This document shows, piece by piece, positions 54,158 through 64,000 of a stretch of 64,000 nt of DNA (position 1 is its first letter; every line of letters begins with the position of its first letter). This DNA comes from Marsupella aquatica (taxonomy: Eukaryota > Marchantiophyta). A model generated the notes under the pieces. That model was not told the origin of the DNA, searched no databases, and saw nothing but the letters and a program-made list of their open reading frames with translations. The DNA lies in assembly GCA_973895155.1 (NCBI GenBank), contig OZ316891.1, forward strand, positions 31,372,001 through 31,436,000, given 5' to 3'. Made by a program: the position numbers and the translations under genes.

Positions 54158-54397
54158 TTACTATCTCTCTGTCCGCTTTTGCACAATCGCATGGCTTACG
54201 ACGGACAAGTTCTTACCTGGTCAGTGGTAGTCCTTATGGGTGTAAGGCTCATGATATCAATTGCTGCATGCTCTATCAGAAGTTGTAATTAGTTCTTTCT
54301 GTCCTCTTTGGCACAATCGCATTGCTTACGCCGGACAAGTTCTTACCTGGTCAGTGGTAGTCCTTATGGGTTATTGTAAGGCTCATGATATCAATTG
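54132..54397 (+). repeat. ~132-bp tandem duplication over the VOC gene stop codon
   Basis: CTGCATGC(A/T)CTATCAGAAG through ACAAGTTCTTACCTGGTCAG to GCTCATGATATCAATTG occurs at 54132-54263 and 54264-54397, about 93% identical with a 4-base insertion in the second. The TAA that ends the VOC reading frame lies in copy 1. Confidence 0.92.
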
Positions 54398-54484
54398 CCT
54401 TTGTTGTTGGTAGGAGCTTATGGAGTCATGGCTGGGCTTAGTATTTCCTATTTGGATTTCAATTGTTCCAAATGCATCCATTAG

Positions 54485-54886
54485 GGGAGTGAATATTTAT
54501 TCTTTGATCATCTGACAAGGTTCCCAGATTCAAAGTTGTCATTAGAGGTAGATTCAACTGTAGTAGACGATGAGCAGCCATGGAGTCTGCCGGACTTATT
54601 TGCAAGTACACTACGCCTGACCGGGTACTGTACGGTGGTCATGACAATCATCTTTGACCTTGCCCAGTGCCCACTGTCAGATAGAATGATGAAGCCCGAT
54701 TTGCAGGGATATGAGATGATCGTCGCTTTTCCACAAATTTTAGACCTGTTCGATCTAAATGGCAGCTGTGGATTTTGGCTTTTCGAGACTAAATGCCTCG
54801 AAATAGATGATAGAATCATAGAGCATGACGAAGAGCTAGATAAGCTGTTTTCTTCTAAGAGTAGCGGGTATGGTAGCGGTCCTTAG
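54485..54886 (+). CDS. Unassigned exon-like ORF
   Basis: Open from just after a TAG (54482-54484) to TAG at 54884-54886, with no early ATG, so it would be an internal or terminal exon. The translation has normal composition: FFDHLTRFPDSKLSLEVDST, an acidic stretch, a hydrophobic stretch (TGYCTVVMTIIFDLAQCPL), FPQILDLFDLNGSCGFWLFE, and a Ser/Gly tail. I do not recognise a domain. It could be the 3' exon of the VOC transcript or a separate gene. Confidence 0.35.
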   Translation, partial: GSEYLFFDHLTRFPDSKLSLEVDSTVVDDEQPWSLPDLFASTLRLTGYCTVVMTIIFDLAQCPLSDRMMKPDLQGYEMIVAFPQILDLFDLNGSCGFWLFETKCLEIDDRIIEHDEELDKLFSSKSSGYGSGP

Positions 54887-57851
54887 AGAAACAATATGTG
54901 GAGAGTAGGAGGTTTTTCACTGACGGTGGAGAATTTTGTAATTGATGACGAAATGTTGACGAGGCACTCCACCTCCAGATGATCCTCCATTGTAAGATGC
55001 TGCAGAAAAGTCTGGCCACCAAAATCAGGTATCCCTGCTTGGGGAGTTTAGAGTCCAATTCAAGGCTGTGAAAATTTTGCTTATGCTGACCTCTTGGACT
55101 ATGATTGGGCGAAGTAGACTCTTGCTGCCTCTAGACTAGGTTCAGCAGGCAGGCAACTCAGAACGTGGCATTAATTGTGGAATTCTTGCAAAATAAGGGC
55201 AGGAAGCTGGAATTCTTGCAAGCTGGACTAGCAACAAAAGGTGCATTTTGATGGTTGTCTGAACCCAAGATTGGCTGAGGCCAACACTCTTTATTGTATC
55301 TTCAGTCTCGTAGTACTCCTTCTGATGAATAACGAGAAAGGATGGGGAGCAACGGGCTAGGTTGAAGAGGCAAAATTGTTCAAGTTAAAACAAGGTTGAA
55401 GACAAGGGCTTAAATAAGTATCAGCACTAGAAGCTGAAGCGGATTGGGAGAACCAGGCAGCTAGAGAAGAAGAGAAAAAGAACTCTCCACAACTGAAAAC
55501 CTAACTGTAGACGACCTACTACTAAACATCCAACTGCAGCTTGAATGTCTCTACTAACGTTTTGCAACAATGGAGCTAAGCGAAGATTTTATGCGGATGG
55601 ATCGAAAGGCATAAAATCCATTCCAGACTTGAGCCAAATAAACAACAGGGAACAACTAAAGGTGGCAACAGTCTTTTGCTCGTGGACAAGTTACATACCA
55701 CGAACAGCAGGACACTGAACCAGGCCAAGCTCTTGAAAGGTTATAACAGTTCCTATATGTGCGTCAATGAAGATTGCAGCAGACTTGGGTCAATCTACAA
55801 ATTCGCTACATAGTCACAAAACTGAAAAAAACAACAATTCAAGTTCGGAATCTATAGAGTTTCACTCGTGTAAACTCTGTCAGAAAACTCAACACCGATG
55901 AATATTCCAGCTACATTTCACTACAGTCACGAAACTACTAAAGGAAAAAGATAAATCTACAATTCAAGTTGGGGCGTCAATCCTTGAATCTATAGGACTG
56001 CTTTATTGTGAAAACAATCAATTGTGTTTTATTTGGACAATGAAAACACTCAAGAATTTTCCAGCTAGCTTCGTAAGTAGGGGAATTAAGATCGTTCTGT
56101 ATTTCTATCTTCAAATCGAAATTGATGATGTACCTTGTTTCTGTGGAGAAGCTTTCTAGGAATACATTCTGGGAAGAGTACAGGAAATTCTAGCTGCCGT
56201 CACTATTTACGTCACCTCCCCGTTCACAACAAATTTGCTTCCCTCTCAAACTCTAAACATTTTCTTCACTACTTGAGCATCCCCACGTCCCTTGTTTCAT
56301 AGTCCTTAGTTCTCTCTCCCGCCCCACCCTTCGTTTTCTCTAATGCTGTTCTGGGCGGGAAGGTGCAAAGCGTAGGCTTCTTGGTGTGCTCGGATGACCC
56401 TCCTATGTTAACACAGGATTTTTGTCTATTTCGTTTCAGCCAAGTTAAACTAGCTCAATGGTTAGAGTTAGGGGCTTGTGATATTCTTGGCTGACGTTTG
56501 AAGCTTGGAAGTGAGGCTTTACGCAGCGACTAAGTGTTCTGCCATGGCTTCACCCGGTCCTTTCCCCTAGTTGCCCACCATTTTGTGGAGGGAGGACTGA
56601 AATATTTTTGCACTAGAGTTCTCACCAGCTCAAGAATTTTAAACAGAAGGAAACAAGAATTTTAAAGAAAGAAGTAGATTTGGAAAAATCTCCAATTTGA
56701 AACAACGAAGGGAGCCTAGAGAAAGCGGCAAAGGGGGGAAGACGGTCGAATCGCAACAAAGCCAACGGAGGGGAAGCGGGCACCAAGGATACTAACTATG
56801 TGACGAAGGAATCCCCAGGTCTCGTGCAAATCCTCATTCTGGGTTTTAGACAAAAACCTCTTTGCCACGAGTTGCCTAATCCTCGTCCCTTCTGCCCACA
56901 TCTCCTAGGATCTTCAATCTCGATGGTGAGAGACTGTGTCAAAAGTCTCGGTACTCAAATGCTGGTCGACCAATATGAAATTTCTTAAATTCTTGTGTGA
57001 TGGTCGGATTTTGAAGTCCGCCCTGAATGAAACCTCATTTTTTTTTACGCTGTCATCTCTAATCCCCACTCGCGAACAATCAATCGCAGTGGCTGACTGG
57101 TCTTGGTCTCAACTTTCCCGTGCATGTGCCAAACAACCTTGCGTGTCCCCGTCATTTTTGTTTTGTCAAGTTGTGGATGCCATTAAATACACTGTTGAGG
57201 AAGACTGAGATCTGTCGACCGATGGAATGGTAGGCCCGGGGGCTTGTTAGTATTGTCCTTAGACGTGGGTAGTTCTAATCTGATGAGTCGGCTGGACACC
57301 TTCGTATTCTGTTTGGACGAGATGTAAGATCTTCGTCAGAGTTAATTCTTAGTGCAACATACTTTAAAAGTAGCTCAAGAAAGGTTTGACGGAAGGCTCG
57401 TCTTCAAAATGGGTTATTGTTTTGTGATGCTGTTTTGAATTGAATGTCGATTTGACCAGATAATCTTGTTGAAGAGGATGTCGAAGGCTCTGATTCTTGG
57501 TAACTGGAGTCGGTTCTGATTGAACCTACATTACACGGTGCATCCGGTGCTATCTTTGATCTCTTTGTGATAATAGTGTTGGTAATATCTGTGATATTCC
57601 TGAGCACTACTATCCTTCCTCTGTTATGACAATTATATTCTTGGAGGATGAGATGGGAACGCCAGCATTTGCTTTTGAGAGACGTTTATTCTCAGGTCTA
57701 TCAACTTGGCTGATTCCTGTTATAATTTTCTTGATTTGTTGACCAGAGCAGAGCTGAAGCAAGTTCTGCCCAAGCATTGTATATGTTTCGAACGAACGAG
57801 AGAGCAAGGGTCAAAAAGGTTAGAAGAAATTATTACACCATAAGCGGGGAG
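54887..57851. other. Gene-free stretch
   Basis: No gene recognised. Purine-rich AGAAGA/AAGAAT patches between about 55350 and 55500 and around 56600-56700. Contains the tRNA-like segment at 56447-56600. Confidence 0.45.
56447..56600 (+). mobile_element. tRNA-derived SINE-like segment
   Basis: TAGCTCAATGGTTAGAG is a good RNA polymerase III box A. GTTTGAAGC about 45 bases downstream fits box B. The spacing matches the tRNA head of plant SINEs. No clear poly-A/T tail or target duplication was found, so the 3' end is a guess. Confidence 0.45.
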
Positions 57852-60800
57852 ATGATGGTTAAGGGTGCGATGACCAGCAGTCCCACAGTGACAAGAGGGG
57901 CTCTGTTTCCTGCTAGGGCCCCACTGTCTTCTTCCATTGGTCCACAGCAGGGAAGAGCTTCATGCGGATCAAGTCGTCGTCCTGTTGTCATTGTTCTCGC
58001 TTTTCAAATGCGAATGCATTTCGCCTCTCTTTCTACTGGAAGACCTACCAAGTCAGAATTCGGTACCTCCCTCATGTCTTTCTCCATTGTATTTAATTGC
58101 GGAAATGGCTTGGGATCCCACTGTCACTCGAATCAGGATCTGTCCCGTCTTTATATATCTAACAGAAGGTTCCTTCAATAAAAGCAATACACAGATCGTT
58201 TGCGGATGACTTTTGAGCGATTCTTCCACTTGTTCTGCATCAGGGCGGCCTACCTCAAGTTTTGAAGTTTGGAATGGTGCCATCTGTTCTGCTACTTATG
58301 GTTCTACCAACGGTAACGGTAGACCTGGGCGTGATGTTCAAGAATCTGGAGATGGCTACAATTCAGGGTTTCTAACAGAAGATCGTGAATATTCCGAAGG
58401 TGATAGCCCTTACAGTCGGCAGGACCTCGAAATTGAGAGGATAGCAGAACCTCCTGCCAAACGGAAAGAAAAACCTTCTGGTCTGAGAAATGGGGAGGCG
58501 CCTCAGAAAGGCCTTAGTGGAAAACAGGGAGAGGATCCATACCGAGTGCTTGAGAATGGACAAAAAGTTTACTTGGATGAACTTGACGTGATCACTTTAC
58601 TTGAACCACCACCATTCTTACGCCCTTTGCCGTCCGTTTTCTATAACCACGCCGCTTTTCTCTGGTACTGTTTATTATTATATTTTGAACACTTCTTGAG
58701 TACTTCCTTTTAAGAACTAAAGGTTAGGTGACACAGATCCATCACGAAATTCAGCTTTGGACCCCTAACTATAACCAACGTGATTTGACTTTCTCAGGAA
58801 GAAGATTGGTGACATTCCTGAGGAACGCCGACATCGATTGTTGGACCTGCTCCTGCCAAGGTGATGTACTGCGAAGCGTTCTTGCTTTAGGTCAGAGTCA
58901 CTCAGATCGCTTGACACTGAGCATGACTTGGTTATGTTCTCTTTTCTCTCGTTTCTTTCCCTTAGGGTTTTCATTCCCGTATTTGTGCTGTTTCAGCACA
59001 AGAATAATCTTCATCATTACCCTCCTCTGTGCAGTCGTTGTTGTCTTCTACTATGTTTTACACTCGTCTTTGCTCCTCTAGGATTGCGTTGTCTGTCGTT
59101 ATTCAGGATTTGTAGATATGGTCGTGCACCAAATTTCGCTGTTTGTCTTCTAGCAATTTGGATTTGCTGTCTACGATCTGCTAAGGGTCAAGGTTTAGAA
59201 TACAGGAGCATCCCTTCACACCTCGTATCATGAAGTACTACTAGAACTTGAAATTAGAGGCTGGTGTCCTCGATCAGGTAATAGAGCATAACATATATAT
59301 TTGTCTACTAGGAATGCCTCTATGACAGAGAAGATTGACACCCAAGTAGACAACCCCGTTCCCAATAGGGTACAATCCTTCATCCTTTCGACCACCAAAT
59401 GACATTGTGGGTGCGTTGCTTTTCCCATGTGCTTCGTAAATCTGGCAGACACATAACAAAAATGTGGGAGCTGTCAAAACTGCGTTATGAGGATCCCGAA
59501 GCCTTTACAGAAACTGCTGCAGACATGTTACCCAGGTCCGATGTACCTGATATGGTCAAACCCATGGTTTGGGATGGCCGAGTAATTCAAGGTATAGAAG
59601 GCTTCCATTGCCACTCTCTATGACGTAACTTCCCAAGGAAAAACAGGTCCCTCTATTGCATCTTTGATAAGTGCGATGCCTGTGTTGGATTTCTAATGTA
59701 TGAGCTCCAGCAGGTCCTTTTCAGAACAGATAAAACCATTTTCTTCCACCTAAACACTATGCAAGTCCTTTACATTGGTGTGCAAGTCATCAGGTTCATT
59801 TTATTGGACAATAGGTCAATGCTTCACCATCCCAAGTTGACTCGTCCAGATGATGAATGCATTTGGTGGGTCTTGTTTGCTACTCCCGATTCCTCTTAAT
59901 CTGGTCCTCCTTTGAAATTCGTAACTTGGACTCTTGCCATTTGGCACATGTAACTACACCAAAGAAGCAAGTTTGATGATTTGCGGATTCTCCTTTTTAA
60001 TTTGGGATATTCCAAAATCCAAGCCTTTACAAGTTTGATGGTGTTCGTATGTATTCAGTGCCCTGGTATTTAAAACCGTTCAGCAGATTCCAAAAGGTAC
60101 ATCCATCTGTCCTTGCAAATTAATATACTCTTTGTATCATTCAGGACTTCGCAGTCTTCCCTTTTCTGTCAATGGGGTTTGTGAAGAACCACGATGCCGC
60201 AAGAGTCAATTTTTTATTTTGCTTTCAAATTTCGAACTTATGGAAAACATTTTACGGTCTGGTTTTTTTCGTCAGCACGAAGTGCGTTAGCTTATCAATC
60301 AGATATTTCCAGGTTCTCTCTCCAACACAGGTTTCCAATCTCGCTGTCAAACATGTCTTCAGACTGGAGAGGTTTATAACCTCGCTGACATAGGACAAAA
60401 ACTGATGCAGGTTTTTTTCATTGGTGGGGACAGCAAGATTTACGGCAGAGTGATTACAGGTTTTGCAACCTCACCACCCATGTCACTCCGAGACTCTTCA
60501 CAAACATTTGTCTTATATATTATTAGAGTCTCGTAAACGGTGAGAGAAGTTGCTTGACTGAACAAGAGTGGGCAGTGTAAGACAAACTTGATGGTGTTTC
60601 ATCTTTTCATAACCGTCATCAGTCATCTTGTATTTTTTCATCAGCAGTGTTGGCCTGGCACGAAGACGAAGAGTGTGTGATGAGTTTTCAAGCCGTCTTA
60701 AACTGTGGATTGGCAGGTGGAAAATTCCTCAGCATTTTGTCGGACCGGTTGGCTCCGCTCTACTTTGAAGTAATGGATGCGGACTCTGTAATGGCAACTG

Positions 60801-61355
60801 AAGAACCTTGTGACCTTGTGCTTGAGTATGGGAATGGGCACTTGCATCTACGTGACACCATCCCCCAGGGTTTTGCAAAGCCAGGTATATTACGCTCTCT
60901 TTAAAAATCATCAGTGGCAGTGAAGAACTTTTGACGCAAGAGAGGAAGTAAGGGATGGTGGGAGGGTTTTGGGAAAAGTTGCAGGCAACTTAGCTGGATC
61001 TTCTCTTGAAAGGATTCTCACCATCTGGACAGAGCTAGATCCGGTGCAATCTGGCCTTCCAGTAGCTTGCGTACATTGATAGCCATATTGCACCACTTTT
61101 ACGTGCTGTAGCCTCCATACTTATCAAGAGATCCAATACATTCTTCTGCTCATACGGAGTTTGATACTTACATCTCCTGTTGCTTTGGGATTGACAGTGA
61201 AGCACTTACCACCTTTCAATGATAAGGCTTGCGATTACTTGCGGGCCGTAGGACCTGGTGTGATGGTGGGCCAGACTTGGGTGGAAGGAAGAAGGCTAGA
61301 ACAATTTCCACGTCGCCTGTTTGGAGAGTTCGTTATGGTTCAAAGATTTCATTGA
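57852..61355 (+). CDS. Conserved plant protein of unknown function, probably plastid-targeted
   Basis: Likely first exon from ATG 57852 (MMVKGAMTSSPTVTRGALFP, Ser/Arg/Ala-rich and free of acids at first, like a transit peptide); its donor is not settled. Then exons from about 58245 to 58664, 58798-58860, 59449-59591, 60145-60176, 60411-60459, 60648-60884 and 61198-61355, all frame-consistent with GT-AG introns. Core motifs in order: NGQKVYLDELDVITLLEPPP, FLRPLPSVFYNHAAFLWKKI, GDIPEERRHRLLDLLLPR, KLRYEDPEAFTETAADMLPR, SLPFSV, SKIYGRVI, EEPCDLVLEYGNGHLHLRDT, IPQGFAKP, GPGVMVGQTWVEGRRLEQFP, GEFVMV. I recall plant homologues with the same block order but cannot name the family or function. No catalytic motif or membrane segment is obvious. 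The middle small exons (60145-60176, 60411-60459) were placed from phase and motif order and are less certain. Confidence 0.75.
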
Positions 61356-64000
61356 GCTTCTGGAACCTTCGAGATAATTTGTTGTTTCCCGAGCTTCTGT
61401 TTACTTTTCTTTTTGTAGCTCTATTGCACACATCTTGCAGAAGAAGATCAACCTGTCAGTCAAAATGAGAGTGGATTCTACTCGGTGGCTCATTTGCCCC
61501 TAAAGTTCCAGGCTCAGAGTGTACTTCTACAAACATGCTGAACACCAGCAGAGGGGCAACACTGCGGTGCCACCCACTAGCAAAGTTTTTAATGAGGTGA
61601 CCTCAATACAGGTTTTCCTTTTTCTTCGTATTTCACTGAATGATGTGAAGTCATGATATGAGAAGGCAAAATTCTGAATGCCTGCAGGGAATGATATTTG
61701 GGGGTAGAGTATTTTATACCACCAAATAGAAGCCTGTACGTACTTTATTAACACCATTGTTCGTGTGTTATTTTTACTGCATAGGAGCAAGGTTGGTACT
61801 GTACAAATTGCATCATACGCTGAGAACCTGGTACTCTTAACCATACGAAGAAGCTAAAATTGAGTGACAAGACAAAACACAAATGAGTAACAATACATGC
61901 ATATTTTCACTCATCATTAACATATGCAATGAAGATTTGCACATGAGCGAATCTTCATTGAATATGACTGTGAATTCTTACTCGCAACAGGGTAGTGTAC
62001 GAGGTATTCGGTCGTTCCCTTACAGGGAAAATAATCCAACCAAATCGTTCACAGAAGACTTTATTTTCCCAACGCCTTACTCAGTGTGACTAACTTTAAA
62101 ATCTGTTTTCCCATACGGTGAAAACGTTCAACCAAATCACAAAACTAAATAAGTTCTCAACTTTTAACCAAGTCACTCGCGAAAGATTTTCTTCTCCTGA
62201 GGGTTCAGTGTGCCAAATCTGTTTTCCCATACTGGTGCAGGGAGAGGACTCCTGCATATATCTCGATGCCCAAACCTATGAGTTGCCCATAAGATTAGGA
62301 TTTCTTCGACTTCTACATGACTAGGCGTTTGATAACATTCTGTGAGTTGTCAGCAACCAAAGTTTGGCCAGGGACCTAGAAATCTGTGTGATTGTCCTGT
62401 AGGAAAGAATTTCCTTGAAACCTGTAGGAAAGAATTTCAAACTCTGTATAAATTTTACTTTAGTGTGGATTCTGAGTTAACTCTACACCTTTTTTGAAAA
62501 AGTTCATCATAATATTGACTCCCAAAATCTACAGTATATCATTTTAGTTTTTCAAAGAAATGGGGATGATTGTGCAAGAGATTTACAAGAGCTCTTGGTT
62601 CTTTTTGTTCTATCTAGATTAAATCTAGACCTTATAATGAAAGGAAATTGTTGCAGTTGGCTTTTCAAGGACCCATTCAGGTATGATGTTTACCAATACT
62701 ACATGGCAAGCAGTGGGCCCAAGTAAATGTTGATGGGTAGTGCATATTTTGTCCATAAAGTGGGCCAAACCAGGGTTTCCTTTGGTATTTGGGCAGGTAA
62801 CACTTTTGGCAAGATGAGATGCCTCTGCTGAGCAAAAGTTTTGTACTGTCGTGTTATGACTAGAGATCTATAGTATGGTGATTACTAAAACTTTTTAAAA
62901 CCCTTTTTGTATCATTTGCAAGCCACTTCACCTGGTAGCAAATGTGCAAAAATGTGCACAAAACATAAATGAAACTGGTCCTAACATTTCCAAACTTTGG
63001 CTTCATTAGAGAGATTTACATTTATTAAACTTCATTTCAAAACATTTATGGTGTACAGGTTTGCATTTATTTACCATCCTTTCAGAATATTTTTGGTGTA
63101 GAGTGTATTCTAGAACAAGAAATGACTCTTCCAATTTGCTTGGGTGAAAAAAAGTCACAACTTGTAAAACCATCTTTAGCTCCATATATAGCTCTAGAGA
63201 ACCTTTGCCCAAACTGTTAGGATTTACTCTTAGGTCTAGAGTTACAATTGTACTGTAGTTAAGGTTAACCTTAGTCACAGACTTGATTAAGTTAGTCATG
63301 TTATGCACACTCTATACCCAAGCAGTGTTTGCTTGGAGAGTGGGAACTCAAGTTCATTGTTTGGTATGACCGGTCGGCCGAGAGTGCAGTAAAGCTCTTG
63401 TATGTTCCCATGGACGTAGCCTCATGTGGCGGTGAACCACGTATCTCTCTGTGTCGACTCTTGTGCGTTGGATGGTTCATGGACTTGTCGTTGCGATTGT
63501 CGTCTATGCTCAACACTAACCCCCTCTCCCAACTAATAGGGCATCTCAAAGCTTGGTCATTAGAGAAAGTTATGGGACCTAGTTACAGAATTTTTAAAAT
63601 GGGGGGGAGGTAACATTGACCCGCCCCATAAGGCAGGAGTTTCGACTTCACCTGTCTCATACCATATATTATTTTTTCCTCAATTCTTGATCAGCCGCCG
63701 TCTCAAATGCAGTAGCGATCACCACGTCAGGAGCAAATCCCCCGTGTCTTCAGTCGCAGCTTCCTAGAGTTCTGGAGTCCTGAATTTCCGGATTTTCAGA
63801 TTTCCGCCTAAAGTTGCGAGAAAGTTATGGGTTAAGTGTTGAGCTCGCGGGTTTTTTCCTTACGGTGGCTGAAGATCAACTCCCATAACTTTTACTGGAG
63901 CTTCCATAATACTTAAGTTATGGGAGTGCCTTTATCTTGTTACAACTTTGTACTAACTTGTCCTCCAAATTAGCCAATATTGCTAAGCCCCCAAAACAAA
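61356..64000. other. Gene-free stretch at the window end
   Basis: No gene recognised on either strand. Open frames at 63006-63308, 63301-63549 and 63329-63613 overlap one another and lack family features. The first few hundred bases are 3' flank of the preceding gene. Confidence 0.45.

Overview
The window is nuclear DNA of a land plant. The clearest evidence is the gene content: CMP-KDO synthetase with an N-terminal membrane anchor, sorbitol dehydrogenase, a MIP1 leucine-zipper/DUF547 protein, and a 7-TM protein resembling the receptor half of plant RGS1. These genes have short exons with canonical GT-AG introns of about 80-1500 bases, and they are separated by long TE-rich gaps. Plant Ty1/copia and PIF/Harbinger elements are present. 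Compact genes and the divergent RGS1-like receptor make me lean towards a bryophyte or other early-diverging land plant, but that is inference and the species is not resolved.

Layout. 1-1875: non-coding, with telomere-like motifs and a GAACA-rich leader. 1876-5453: KDSB, eight exons, fully resolved (299 aa). 5454-7499: no recognisable gene. 7500-15135: a Ty1/copia element on the minus strand, delimited by 332-bp LTRs and a GATTA target duplication. Its gag-pol is broken. It carries a plus-strand ORF for a membrane-anchored RNase H1 hybrid-binding (viroplasmin-like) domain, and it is itself interrupted by a 1719-bp solo LTR flanked by ACACT. That solo LTR contains an array of about 12 copies of an 18-nt palindrome and a perfect heat-shock element. 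15136-19972: TE debris, a second solo LTR (TGGGG duplication), a tRNA-like segment and an EF-hand gene relic. 19973-22539: the 7-TM gene. 22540-24610: TE debris and a 114-bp tandem repeat. 24611-29699: a PIF/Harbinger element with 17-bp terminal inverted repeats, a decayed DDE transposase and a minus-strand companion ORF. 29700-36661: no recognised gene. 36662-40511: sorbitol dehydrogenase, six exons, fully resolved (359 aa), followed by a tandem duplication of its own 3' end. 41096-48121: no recognised gene. 48122-51613: the MIP1/DUF547 gene, nine exons resolved, 5' exon missing. 52384-54886: a perfect inverted repeat, a VOC/glyoxalase-like gene and an unassigned ORF. 57852-61355: a conserved, probably plastid-targeted protein of unknown function. 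61356-64000: nothing recognised.

The host genes look independent of each other: nucleotide-sugar activation for pectin, polyol metabolism, signalling, a MIP1-like scaffold and a plastid protein. The most unusual biology is in the nested retroelements at 7.5-15.1 kb: an antisense accessory ORF with a nucleic-acid hybrid-binding domain, and a regularly dispersed palindrome array inside the solo LTR. Exon boundaries were deduced by eye from splice sites and frame continuity; no database search or folding program was run.
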